A program made the position numbers and the translations under genes. This document shows, in pieces, positions 1 through 7,491 of a stretch of 33,453 nt of DNA. The stretch's first letter is position 1. Every line of letters starts with the position of its first letter. The notes beneath the pieces are model-generated. The model had not been told where the DNA came from and did no database searches. It saw only the letters and a program-made list of their open reading frames with translations. Source of the stretch: Clostridia bacterium (GTDB lineage Bacteria > Bacillota > Clostridia > Oscillospirales > CAG-272); contig JAFTJB010000152.1 in assembly GCA_017456625.1 (NCBI GenBank), forward strand, positions 1 through 33,453, read 5' to 3'.

Positions 1-864
1 CAGCAGACCCGTGAGCACGTTCTGCTCGCTCGTCAGGTTGGCGTTCCCGCAATCGTTGTATTCATGAACAAGACCGACCTCGTTGACGACGAGGAGCTCC
101 TCGATCTCGTTGAGATGGAGATCCGTGATCTTCTGTCCTCTTACGAGTTCCCCGGCGACGATCTCCCGATCGTTCGTGGCTCTGCTCGTGATGCTCTCGA
201 GTCCACCAGCACCGACCTCTCCTCGCCCGAGTATGCTCCCATTCTCGAGCTCATGGATCAGGTTGATGCATATATCCCCACCCCTGAGCGCCAGGCAGAT
301 CTTCCCTTCCTGATGCCCGTCGAGGACGTATTCTCCATCTCCGGTCGTGGTACTGTTGCTACCGGTCGTGTTGAGCGTGGTACCGTTAAGGTTTCCGACG
401 TTGTTGAGATCGTTGGTCTCTCCGATGAGAAGAAGTCCACCACCGTTACCGGTGTCGAGATGTTCCACAAGCTCCTGCCCCAGGCAGAGGCAGGTGATAA
501 CATCGGTGCTCTCCTTCGCGGTATTGCTAAGGAAGAGATCGAAAGAGGACAGGTTCTGGCAAAGCCCGGCTCCGTTCATCCTCACACCAAGTTTGTTGGC
601 CACGTTTACGTTCTGACCGAGAAAGAGGGCGGTCGTAAGAAGCCCTTCTTCGCTGGTTACAGACCTCAGTTCTACTTCAGAACCACCGACGTTACCGGTA
701 CCATCGAGCTCCCTGAGGGCGTTGAGATGTGCCGCCCCGGTGATAACGTTGATATGACTGTTGAGCTCATCACTCCCATCGCTTGCGAAGAGGGTCTCCG
801 TTTCGCAATCCGTGAGGGTGGTAGAACCGTCGGCTCCGGCGTCGTTTCCACCATTATCGCTTAA
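1..864 (+). CDS. tuf: Elongation factor Tu, 3' part (5' end outside window)
   Basis: This is the GTPase that delivers aminoacyl-tRNA to the ribosome. The reading frame is open from base 1 and begins [16 protein letters not shown], which aligns near residue 114 of E. coli EF-Tu, so roughly the first 113 residues are missing. The guanine-specificity motif appears as NKTD (NKCD in many species). Domain 2 follows with [13 protein letters not shown], and domain 3 ends in [12 protein letters not shown], the usual EF-Tu C-terminus. Codon choice is strongly biased, as expected for a highly expressed gene. A hairpin follows the stop, so it is probably the last gene of its transcript. Identification is effectively certain. 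Confidence 0.98.
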   Translation, partial: QQTREHVLLARQVGVPAIVVFMNKTDLVDDEELLDLVEMEIRDLLSSYEFPGDDLPIVRGSARDALESTSTDLSSPEYAPILELMDQVDAYIPTPERQADLPFLMPVEDVFSISGRGTVATGRVERGTVKVSDVVEIVGLSDEKKSTTVTGVEMFHKLLPQAEAGDNIGALLRGIAKEEIERGQVLAKPGSVHPHTKFVGHVYVLTEKEGGRKKPFFAGYRPQFYFRTTDVTGTIELPEGVEMCRPGDNVDMTVELITPIACEEGLRFAIREGGRTVGSGVVSTIIA

Positions 865-879
865 TTGAAAGTCATTCTA

Positions 880-910
880 CAGGGGATGGTTCTCCATCCC
901 CTGTGTTTGC
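880..910 (+). terminator. Intrinsic terminator after tuf
   Basis: A perfect 10-bp stem (880-889 with 894-903) closes a TTCT loop and is followed by a T-rich but interrupted tail (TGTTTGCTTT). It lies 15 bases after the tuf stop, the usual place for its terminator. The tail is imperfect, so some readthrough into the transaldolase gene is possible. Confidence 0.75.
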
Positions 911-952
911 TTTCCTGCTTGTCAATTATTTAACAAAACGGGGGTATACATT

Positions 953-1603
953 ATGAAGCTCTTTATTGATACAGCTAATATTAACGAGATCCGCGAGATC
1001 AATGACTGGGGAATTATCTGTGGTGTTACCACGAATCCTTCCCTGATCGCAAAAGAGGGCAGAGTTTTCGAGGAAGTGATTAAGGAGATCACCTCTATCG
1101 TAGACGGTCCTATCAGTGCAGAGGTCATTTCTCTTGAGGCGGACGGTATGGTCAAGGAAGCTCGCGAGCTTGCAAAGATCCATAAGAATATCGTTATCAA
1201 GATCCCGATGACCGCAGAAGGACTTAAGGCAACCAAGGTGCTTTCCTCCGAGGGGATCAAGACGAACGTCACCCTCATTTTCAGTGCCGCACAGGCACTT
1301 CTTGCCGCAAAGGCAGGCGCAACCTATGTCAGCCCCTTTGTTGGACGTCTGAATGATATCGCATCTAACGGTATGGATCTTATTTCCGACGTTGCGCTCA
1401 TTTTTGACAATTACGGCATTGAGACCGAGATCATTGCGGCAAGCGTACGCGGTCCGCAGGACGTTGTGGATGCTGCAAAGTGCGGTGCGCACATTGCAAC
1501 CATTCCGTACAAGGTGTTCGGACAGATGCTCAAGCATCCTCTCACCGATGCGGGAATTGAAAAATTCCTTGCTGACTGGAAGAGCGTTCCGAACGCAAAA
1601 TAA
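953..1603 (+). CDS. tal: Transaldolase (small, FSA/TalC-type)
   Basis: The 216-residue protein has the length of the short, single-domain transaldolase / fructose-6-phosphate aldolase family. Transaldolase moves a three-carbon dihydroxyacetone unit between sugar phosphates in the non-oxidative pentose phosphate pathway. The N-terminus [10 protein letters not shown] and GVTTNPSL are family signatures, and the Schiff-base lysine is K83 in VIKIPMT. Glu57 (SAEVIS) and Phe129 (SPFVGR) occupy positions where true aldolases of the family carry Gln and Tyr, so I favour transaldolase over fructose-6-phosphate aldolase. ATG 953 follows a GGGGGT-type ribosome site. It lies between the tuf terminator and an FMN riboswitch and is probably a single-gene unit. 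Confidence 0.93.
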   Translation: MKLFIDTANINEIREINDWGIICGVTTNPSLIAKEGRVFEEVIKEITSIVDGPISAEVISLEADGMVKEARELAKIHKNIVIKIPMTAEGLKATKVLSSEGIKTNVTLIFSAAQALLAAKAGATYVSPFVGRLNDIASNGMDLISDVALIFDNYGIETEIIAASVRGPQDVVDAAKCGAHIATIPYKVFGQMLKHPLTDAGIEKFLADWKSVPNAK

Positions 1604-1616
1604 TTCAGGCTAATAT

Positions 1617-1731
1617 CATATCTTTGGGGATTGGTGAAATTCCATACCGGCAGTAAAGTCTGCGAACTCTGTTTTGGAGCCGAACGGGTGCAACTCCCGT
1701 ACCGACGGTAAAGTCCGGATGAGAAAAGATA
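1617..1731 (+). promoter_or_regulatory. FMN riboswitch (RFN element), aptamer
   Basis: The conserved RFN blocks are present in order: GGGGATTGGTGAAATTCC, ACCGGCAGTAAAGTCTGCGA, then GAACGGGTGCAACTCCCG, ACCGACGGTAAAGTCCGGAT. The closing helix P1 pairs 1619-1625 with 1725-1731. The element binds flavin mononucleotide and normally lowers expression of riboflavin synthesis or uptake genes. The next gene is the riboflavin transporter gene ribU, which fits. Boundaries are good to a few bases. Confidence 0.96.
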
Positions 1732-1734
1732 AAA

Positions 1735-1821
1735 ACGATCCCCCGAAAGGCTTTCTTTCGGGGATCGTTGTCGAATACGAATATCTTTTCTCCCCTGTTA
1801 TTTTCAAATACAAGAGGGAGA
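1735..1821 (+). promoter_or_regulatory. Expression platform of the FMN riboswitch
   Basis: A stable hairpin (1736-1749 with 1755-1767, one bulged C) lacks a T run, so it is a poor terminator. Bases 1782-1792 are an exact 11-base complement of the 3' half of P1 (1721-1731) and so can compete with P1. The next bases, TCTCCC (1789-1794), can pair with GGGAGA (1816-1821), which contains the ribU ribosome binding site. These two pairings cannot coexist. This suggests translational control: FMN binding forms P1, frees 1782-1792 and lets the ribosome site be masked. The pairings are seen in the sequence; the mechanism is inferred. Confidence 0.6.
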
Positions 1822-1827
1822 TTTTTT

Positions 1828-2505
1828 ATGCAAAATTCCAATACATCACAAAAGATCAAGCGCTTGACGGCAACAGCCATGTTTTGCGCTTTGGCGTACG
1901 TCTGTACGGTTCTGATCAAAATTCCGGTGCAATTCCTAACCTTGGATCTCAAGGATTCGCTCATCATCCTTTGCTCGCTCCTGTTTGGCCCTGTTTCGGG
2001 GCTTTCTGTTGCGGTCATCGTGCCGTTTTTCGAGTTTCTTACGATCAGCGGAACGGGTGTGTACGGATTGATTATGAACGTTTTGTCGTCGGTCACATTT
2101 GCGGCGGTAACGGGATTGATCTATCACCGAAAGAAGTCCATGTCGGGTGCTGTGATCGGTCTTTTGTCGGGGGCAAGCGCGGTCACGGCTGTGATGATCC
2201 TCGCAAATTTGTTTATCACGCCGTATTATTTGGGTACCACGACTGCGGTGGTGGCGCAGATGATTCCCAAGATCCTCTTGCCGTTCAATCTGATCAAGGC
2301 GGTGCTCAATGCGGCGATCGTGTTGCTGCTTTATAAACCGCTTTCCAGAATTTTGAAACGATTTGGATTTATTCGAGGTGCTTCCGCCGCTTCTTCCCCC
2401 GAGCACGAGAAGTCGGCAAAAAAGCGATCGATTTTGGTCAGCGTGATTGCGGTCGCGGTGATTGCGGTGTCGCTTTTGATCATCTTTTTGGTGCTCCGCG
2501 CGTAA
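1828..2505 (+). CDS. ribU: Riboflavin ECF transporter S component RibU
   Basis: This is the substrate-binding membrane subunit of an energy-coupling-factor importer for riboflavin; the shared ATPase and T subunits are not in the window. The 225-residue protein has five to six hydrophobic helices and the RibU-type segment KIPVQFLTLDLKD (residues 31-43). ATG 1828 is preferred because AGAGGGAG lies seven bases upstream; the same frame is open further 5', but that part lies inside the riboswitch leader. The FMN riboswitch directly upstream supports the riboflavin assignment over other S components. Unusually, residues 191-200 form a charged linker followed by one more hydrophobic helix (about 202-222), beyond the usual end of RibU. 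Confidence 0.92.
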   Translation: MQNSNTSQKIKRLTATAMFCALAYVCTVLIKIPVQFLTLDLKDSLIILCSLLFGPVSGLSVAVIVPFFEFLTISGTGVYGLIMNVLSSVTFAAVTGLIYHRKKSMSGAVIGLLSGASAVTAVMILANLFITPYYLGTTTAVVAQMIPKILLPFNLIKAVLNAAIVLLLYKPLSRILKRFGFIRGASAASSPEHEKSAKKRSILVSVIAVAVIAVSLLIIFLVLRA

Positions 2506-2538
2506 ATCCATCATCTCATATAGCGGAAGGAAAAAACT

Positions 2539-3036
2539 ATGGTTGAAGCAATTGAAAAATTCTTTTTGGAAACCGTTGGCGAGGAGCTTTGTGTATTTTT
2601 CTGCTCCTTACTTCCCATCATTGAGTGCCGCGGCGCGATCCCGTTGGGATTTGCGCTTGGACTACCGTGGTGGCAGACCTTTCTTTTGAGCGTGGTGGGA
2701 AATCTCTTGCCCGTGCCCTTCATTTTGCTCTTTATCCGCGCGGTTTTGAACTATCTGACCAAAAGTAAGATCAAGCTGTTCTATCGTGTTGGCAATTGGT
2801 TGGAGGCAAAGGTAGAGAAAAACAAGGGAAAGATTGAAAAGTATTCTTATCTTGGTGTGTTGATCTTTGTTGCCGTTCCATTGCCCGGAACGGGAGCGTG
2901 GACCGGATCGCTGATCGCATCTGTGCTCAAGCTTGAACCGAAGAAATGCTTTCTTGCGGCTGTTGGCGGTGTATTGATCGCGAGTGTGATCATGACATTG
3001 ATCTCCTATAGCGTCGCAACGCTTGCGGGATGTTAA
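2539..3036 (+). CDS. Small multidrug-export-type membrane protein (Sm_multidrug_ex, COG2426)
   Basis: This 165-residue integral membrane protein carries the family signatures PIIECRGAIPLGFALG (about residues 22-37) and VAVPLPGTGAWTG (about 111-123). The family name comes from a loose annotation as a drug exporter; its actual substrate is unknown to me. Hydrophobic stretches lie around residues 10-35, 42-65, 105-130 and 140-163. GGAAGG lies before ATG 2539, only 33 bases after ribU, so the two genes are probably co-transcribed and both under the FMN riboswitch transcript. A strong terminator follows. Confidence 0.85.
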   Translation: MVEAIEKFFLETVGEELCVFFCSLLPIIECRGAIPLGFALGLPWWQTFLLSVVGNLLPVPFILLFIRAVLNYLTKSKIKLFYRVGNWLEAKVEKNKGKIEKYSYLGVLIFVAVPLPGTGAWTGSLIASVLKLEPKKCFLAAVGGVLIASVIMTLISYSVATLAGC

Positions 3037-3040
3037 AAGA

Positions 3041-3074
3041 AGAGAAGTACTCATTTGAGTACTTCTCTTTTTTT
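3041..3074. terminator. Bidirectional terminator between convergent genes
   Basis: A 13-bp inverted repeat (3041-3053 with 3056-3068) is followed by eight T residues on the plus strand. On the minus strand it is followed by TTCTTTTAAC, a weaker T tail. It ends the ribU transcript and can also serve the converging BofC-like gene, whose stop lies inside the T run. Confidence 0.9.
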
Positions 3075-3522
3075 AGCCGAGATCCTCGATCAATGCAAAA
3101 AGCTCACGCCAGGAATTAACCGTGATCCCACGCTCCAGTGCCTGCTGATCCGATGTTGGTAACGTGCTGACGTTGATGTCAAGCGTGCGGAGAAGGATGC
3201 CGTCGCTTGTGTAAATCGCGATTTTTTCGTCCTTTGAACGGATGCAGATGCTCTCAAAAAGCACGTCAGCCTCTACATCGGTAGAGGGAGGGGTGCTTTC
3301 GGGAGTAAACCACGCGGTTACGTTTGCGGAAATGATATTGACGGTTTGCTCGATCCCATCCACTCGCGCATCAATCGTTTGATAAAATTCCTCCGTTTTT
3401 GCGGTCGCTGCTTCTGCTTTTTTTGCCATGTCTGCAATGAGAATGAGAGAAAAGACGGAGAGCGTAACGCCGACAAAGGTAACGATCGCGCAGGTGATCC
3501 AAAGCCATCTCATTTTATCCAT
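3073..3522 (-). CDS. Membrane-anchored protein with BofC C-terminal-like domain
   Basis: The 149-residue protein has a short basic N-terminus and one transmembrane helix (about residues 6-30). A helical, coiled-coil-prone stretch rich in A, E and T follows (about 31-55), then a C-terminal domain of about 60 residues. That domain reads KIAIYTSDG, LPTSDQQALERGI and ends in ELFALIEDLG. The pattern (small strand, 'LP..D...L..GI', terminal 'ED') resembles the C-terminal domain of BofC, known in Bacillus from forespore-to-mother-cell signalling. The start is set by AAAGGAG seven bases upstream of ATG 3522; a longer frame upstream lacks such a site. It is divergent from the PBP gene, which hints at an envelope role. 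Function is otherwise unknown. Confidence 0.7.
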   Translation of the reverse strand: MDKMRWLWITCAIVTFVGVTLSVFSLILIADMAKKAEAATAKTEEFYQTIDARVDGIEQTVNIISANVTAWFTPESTPPSTDVEADVLFESICIRSKDEKIAIYTSDGILLRTLDINVSTLPTSDQQALERGITVNSWRELFALIEDLG

Positions 3523-3634
3523 TGTCTTGCTCCTTTCACATTTTTTGCAATTTGTATAAGGATAGAATGTCCGCTTTGCGTGGATTATATTCACAAAAGA
3601 CGGAATACTAAAAAAGAAAAAGGAGGTGTGTGGG

Positions 3635-6070
3635 ATGAGAAGGAAAAAGCAAGCCGGAGGAGAGAAAAGGGGGCTTTACGGACTCTTGATTACCCTTTGC
3701 GTATTGCTTGCGGTCGGTTCATGCGCGGTGATCGGAGCGTACACGATTATAAAAAAACAATTTCACACCGAGCTTCCTGAGCATTTTTTAAGCTTGACCG
3801 CAAAGGGAATTGCCCCGGAGTTCTTTTGCTACCGATTTGAAAATCGAGAAAATCGCATCGGTGAAGCTGTTAGTGTCAATCGCTCTTTTGGTTTTACAGA
3901 TGAAACTGAATACGTTTCGCCAAAGGAACTTCCAAAGCATGTGTGCGATGCGTTTGTTGCCATTGAGGATAAGCGCTTTTATTCACACCGAGGCGTAGAT
4001 TGGTATCGCACTGCTGCGGCGAGCTTGAACCGACTGCTTGGCTTTTCAAATAGCTTTGGCGCTTCGACCGTTACCCAGCAGCTTGTCAAAAATCTTACGG
4101 GGAACGCGGAGATTACCGTTTCGCGAAAACTGCAGGAAATCCTCTATGCACTCGATCTCGAACGCACGCTTGGGAAGGAGGAGATCCTGACGCTTTATCT
4201 CAACGTCATCCATTTTTCGGATCACTGTGACGGAATTGGTGCGGCTGCGGAACACTATTTTTCTAAGGAGACAAAGGATTTGACTGTGAACGAGGCGGCG
4301 ACACTTGCTGCGATCATTAATAATCCATCTTATTATAACCCGATCCGTAATCCGCAAAACAACCTGCGAAGACGAAATCTGATCCTTGGAGAAATGCACA
4401 CGCAGGGAATGATTGATGAGGTTGCTTATGAAAAAGCAAAGAATCAGCCGCTTGGGTTGCGTGTGAAGGATGTGGATTTGGGGCAGATTCACTCGTGGTA
4501 TGCGGATATGGTCATTGAGGACATAATCGGAGATCTTTGTATGCGCTATGGAATGACGCGCGGCGCGGCATCTACGTTGGTGTATTCGGGAGGCTTGAAG
4601 ATCTACACCGCAGTTGATGAGGAGATCCAAAAAACAGTCGAGGATTATTATCGAAATAAAATTTACGTGCCGAGGGATGAAAAGGGAAACTCCGCGCAAT
4701 CGGCACTGATCGTGATTGATCCTAAAACGGGGGATATCCTTGGTGTTGCGGGAGCAATCGGGGAGAAGCAGGGAAACCGCATACAGAATTTTGCAACGCA
4801 AACACTCCGCGCGCCGGGCTCTGCTATCAAGCCGATCACGGTCTACGCGCAGGCGTTGGAAAAGGGCTTAATCAATTGGGCGAGTGTTTACGATGACGTC
4901 CCCGTTGACTTCGGAACGAATGTGAGAAATGCATGGCCACATAATTCGAACAAAAGTTACCGAGGACTAACCGATATTTCATATGCAATGGCGGAGTCGA
5001 CCAATACTGTAGCGGTCAAAATATTGCAGGAAATAGGGTTGAGAGAGTCTTTTGATACTGCAAAACGGAAATATCGTCTTAAAAATCTCTATGAGGAGAA
5101 CGGCGTGACCGATTGTGACCGTGCGGCATTGGCGCTCGGACAGCTTCATTATGGGCTCACTTTACGAGAGTTAGCAACTGCTTACACCTCGTTTGCATCC
5201 GCAGGCATCTATCATGGGAGTCGCTCCTATTATCGCGTTTTGGATATGGATGGAAATATTTTGCTTTCCAATTCGGACGAGGGGGAGGTTGTGCTTTCGT
5301 CTGCAAATGCCGCAGTTATGACCAAGCTGATGCAAGGAGTTGTGGAGAATGGGACGGCTTCTTCTATTAAGCTCAAGAATCGTGTGGAATGTGCGGGCAA
5401 GACGGGAAGCACGGGACAAAACAAGGACAGATGGTTTATCGGTTATACGCCGGAGTTGATTTGCGGCGTTTGGTGTGGATATGAGTATCCCGCGCCGATA
5501 GACGGAAAAAATCCATGCCTTACGGTATGGGACAACGTGATGACGTCAATTGTGTCCCAAAAAGGCGGAAAAACACGCTTTGACGTCCCAAATTCGGTTG
5601 TGAAGGTCAGCTATTGCAGGGATTCGGGAAAGCTTCCGTGCGAGGCGTGCGCTATGGATCCGCGCGGTGGACGGATTTCGGAGGGATGGTTTGTGCAGGG
5701 GACGGAGCCGCACACACTTTGTGATTGCCACGTAATCTGTGATTATGACGTGGTTTGCGGCGGTGTGGCGCATGAAAACTGTCCTGCTGATCACTGCCAA
5801 AGGGTTGCCTTGATCCGCGTACAAAGAGACCTTCCGTATGATATGACCGTTTCGGATGCACAGTATCTCTATCACGGTAAGCCTATGCTAACTGATGATT
5901 TGCCAAGTGATACGGAGTCCTATTTCGCGCGTACCGGAGAGGGGTACTGCGGTCATTCCAATGTGGAAAAGCCATTTAACCGTTTGGCGCCCATTCATGA
6001 AGCACCGATCAGTGAAGTGCCGTGGTGGCGCAGATATTTTGATCTGATGGACAATCGGCAAACAGAATAA
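3635..6070 (+). CDS. Class A penicillin-binding protein (PBP1A type)
   Basis: This bifunctional peptidoglycan synthase polymerises glycan strands and cross-links peptides outside the membrane. The 811 residues comprise a basic N-terminus, a membrane helix (about 14-38) and a GT51 transglycosylase domain with catalytic Glu111 in AIEDKRFYSH plus GASTVTQQLVKN. A transpeptidase domain follows with all three motifs: S396-A-I-K399, S455-T-N457 and K589-T-G-S. The C-terminal ~160 residues contain about ten cysteines (for example PCEAC, CDCH), as in many clostridial PBP1A tails. ATG 3635 has AGGAGG eight bases upstream and is preferred over the in-frame GTG at 3626, which overlaps that site. Confidence 0.96.
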   Translation: MRRKKQAGGEKRGLYGLLITLCVLLAVGSCAVIGAYTIIKKQFHTELPEHFLSLTAKGIAPEFFCYRFENRENRIGEAVSVNRSFGFTDETEYVSPKELPKHVCDAFVAIEDKRFYSHRGVDWYRTAAASLNRLLGFSNSFGASTVTQQLVKNLTGNAEITVSRKLQEILYALDLERTLGKEEILTLYLNVIHFSDHCDGIGAAAEHYFSKETKDLTVNEAATLAAIINNPSYYNPIRNPQNNLRRRNLILGEMHTQGMIDEVAYEKAKNQPLGLRVKDVDLGQIHSWYADMVIEDIIGDLCMRYGMTRGAASTLVYSGGLKIYTAVDEEIQKTVEDYYRNKIYVPRDEKGNSAQSALIVIDPKTGDILGVAGAIGEKQGNRIQNFATQTLRAPGSAIKPITVYAQALEKGLINWASVYDDVPVDFGTNVRNAWPHNSNKSYRGLTDISYAMAESTNTVAVKILQEIGLRESFDTAKRKYRLKNLYEENGVTDCDRAALALGQLHYGLTLRELATAYTSFASAGIYHGSRSYYRVLDMDGNILLSNSDEGEVVLSSANAAVMTKLMQGVVENGTASSIKLKNRVECAGKTGSTGQNKDRWFIGYTPELICGVWCGYEYPAPIDGKNPCLTVWDNVMTSIVSQKGGKTRFDVPNSVVKVSYCRDSGKLPCEACAMDPRGGRISEGWFVQGTEPHTLCDCHVICDYDVVCGGVAHENCPADHCQRVALIRVQRDLPYDMTVSDAQYLYHGKPMLTDDLPSDTESYFARTGEGYCGHSNVEKPFNRLAPIHEAPISEVPWWRRYFDLMDNRQTE

Positions 6071-6102
6071 AATCTCGCCATTCCTCATAAGGTTTACCGA
6101 GT

Positions 6103-6139
6103 GAGGTGCGAGCGAAACGGCACCTCGGAGTGGAGGTGC
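6103..6139 (+). promoter_or_regulatory. Mutually exclusive hairpins over the tspO ribosome site
   Basis: GCACCTC at 6120-6126 can pair either with GAGGTGC at 6103-6109 or with GAGGTGC at 6133-6139. The second copy contains the GGAGG ribosome binding site of the next gene. One pairing exposes the site and the other hides it. Seven perfect pairs are visible in each hairpin; a regulatory role is inference. Confidence 0.4.
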
Positions 6140-6143
6140 TGTT

Positions 6144-6677
6144 TTGTATAAGAAAAGATACGGTCGTATGACCGTAAGTGCGTGGCTCAATTCCGAATTG
6201 GAGCAATCGAGCCCCGCGCTGATGGTGGTTGCGGGACTTTTGCTTTTGGTGCTTGGATGGACGGTGCGCTTTGGTGTGGGCGCGCCTTACCGTATGCTGT
6301 TGGAGCTTGGGGTTGGAGATATCGTTCCGTCCGTTTGGCTCATGGCACTGCTGTGGTCGATTGAGCTTTTTACCGTTGGATGCGCGGCGGGATTTGTTCT
6401 TGGCTACCGTGAACGCGGATGCATTGGAGAAAAGTACAAGGGCTGTATGTTCGTGCTATTGCTTGCCTTGATGGAGCTTTTGTGGTATCCCACGTTTTTT
6501 TCCTTGGGGCTGATCTTTCTTTCCGTCCTGCTTTCCATTCTCATTCTTTGCCTCTCCGTTGCCGTGACCGCGATCTTTTACCGTATTTCCAAATTTGCGG
6601 GAATGATCCTTCTTTTGCATGATATTTGGTTGATCTATATGCTTGTGTTGAACTTTTTTGTTTTGTTTCGGGCTTGA
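6144..6677 (+). CDS. Divergent TspO/MBR-like membrane protein
   Basis: This 177-residue, tryptophan-containing integral membrane protein has about five hydrophobic helices. Its C-terminal half follows the TspO pattern: LMELLWYPTFF, then an FYRISKFAGMILL stretch, then a final helix with DIWLIYMLVLNFF. TspO proteins bind porphyrins and similar ligands; whether this divergent copy does so is unknown. Translation most likely starts at TTG 6144, because GGAGG (6132-6136) lies seven bases upstream and no suitable ATG is nearby. It begins 73 bases after the PBP gene and may be co-transcribed with it. Family assignment is moderate because the N-terminal motifs are weak. Confidence 0.6.
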   Translation: MYKKRYGRMTVSAWLNSELEQSSPALMVVAGLLLLVLGWTVRFGVGAPYRMLLELGVGDIVPSVWLMALLWSIELFTVGCAAGFVLGYRERGCIGEKYKGCMFVLLLALMELLWYPTFFSLGLIFLSVLLSILILCLSVAVTAIFYRISKFAGMILLLHDIWLIYMLVLNFFVLFRA

Positions 6678-6690
6678 ATTAAGGATGTAT

Positions 6691-6730
6691 TGAGAGGAGG
6701 CTCTTCTTTGAGGAAGAAATCTCCTCTTCA
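6691..6730. repeat. Imperfect palindrome with the TTTGAGGAAG motif
   Basis: GAGAGGAG (6692-6699) pairs with CTCCTCTT (6721-6728), enclosing CTTCTTTGAGGAAGA, which itself can fold. The core TTTGAGGAAG recurs in the hairpin after rsmA (31877-31886) and, on the other strand, in the argB-argD gap (8711-8720). It appears to be a degenerate member of the dispersed palindrome family in this window. Confidence 0.5.
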
Positions 6731-6737
6731 CAAACGC

Positions 6738-6780
6738 AACAAGGGCGCCACGATTTCGCAGAAATCGTGGCGCCCTTGTT
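6738..6780. terminator. Long perfect hairpin between convergent genes
   Basis: A 20-bp perfect stem (6738-6757 with 6761-6780) has a 3-base loop. It lies between the ends of tspO and the deacetylase gene, so it can act on both transcripts. The flanking T runs are short on both strands, so termination would rely on the very stable stem. Confidence 0.7.
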
Positions 6781-6786
6781 AGACTC

Positions 6787-7485
6787 TTATAGCAATACCT
6801 CTTTGTTCGTTCCGTAGAAGATGTCGGAGCGTGAGGAGATCATTTGACAGAATTCCTCGAACCGGTCCCAGTCGTTTCGAATATCGAATTCATAGGCATG
6901 TCCCCAGATATAGAGGAGCTGGGGGCGGTCGGTGTCCATCGCAAGGAATTCCTCCGCGAGGCGGAACATATAATCCATCTCCTTGTGGTGGTAAACGGAG
7001 GGAGAGAACTGATAGAGATTGTTTGAGAGCTCAAAGGCATGGTTGGAATCGGTTGTGCGGGCGTATTTTACACCCGTGTGTTGGCGAAGAAGCTCTGCGA
7101 TGCGGGGAGAATGGTTGATGCCGCCGCCGGGATAGGCGAAGCCTACTACCTCGTAGCCTGCAAGCTCGGAGAGCTTGAGGCGATCCTCTTCGACTTGACG
7201 GATGATCTCTGTGTCGTCGGTGAGCGCTGTGAGCGTAGGATGTGTGAGCGTGTGCGCAGCGATCTCGTGCCCTGCATAGACGTGTCGAACGTCCTCGGCG
7301 TGAACATTGTTGTGATCGATTTCAACACCGTCTCGAATGAGCTTGCCCCCGTGTCCAAGCTTTTCGGAGTTGAGATTAAACGTAGCCTTAAGTCCGTATT
7401 TGTTAAAAAGACTGATCAGACGAATGTCCTGTGTGACACCGTCGTCGTAGCTGAAGGTGATCGCTTTTTTCTTGTCGTTCCACAT
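6787..7485 (-). CDS. Polysaccharide deacetylase (NodB / CE4 family)
   Basis: This 232-residue protein carries the NodB metal-dependent deacetylase motifs: FSYDDG (catalytic and metal-binding D14, D15), HTLTHP (H78 and H82, metal ligands) and FAYPGGG (about 117-122). A late motif reads WGHAYEF (about 194-200). Such enzymes remove acetyl groups from N-acetylated or O-acetylated sugars. There is no signal peptide or membrane helix, so it should act in the cytoplasm, unlike most peptidoglycan deacetylases. ATG 7485 has AAGGAG eight bases upstream; that site overlaps the last codons and stop of argD. The six-base gap means it is translated from the arginine operon mRNA. Its substrate is unknown. 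Confidence 0.9.
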   Translation of the reverse strand: MWNDKKKAITFSYDDGVTQDIRLISLFNKYGLKATFNLNSEKLGHGGKLIRDGVEIDHNNVHAEDVRHVYAGHEIAAHTLTHPTLTALTDDTEIIRQVEEDRLKLSELAGYEVVGFAYPGGGINHSPRIAELLRQHTGVKYARTTDSNHAFELSNNLYQFSPSVYHHKEMDYMFRLAEEFLAMDTDRPQLLYIWGHAYEFDIRNDWDRFEEFCQMISSRSDIFYGTNKEVLL

Positions 7486-7491
7486 AATTTT

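Noticed and set aside
865..952. tRNA or small gene between tuf and the transaldolase
   Set aside because: The gap holds only the terminator and a ribosome site. No cloverleaf or reading frame is visible.
1735..1768. Hairpin after the FMN aptamer as a classic terminator
   Set aside because: No T run follows on the plus strand, and the alternative pairings fit translational control better, so it was not called a terminator.
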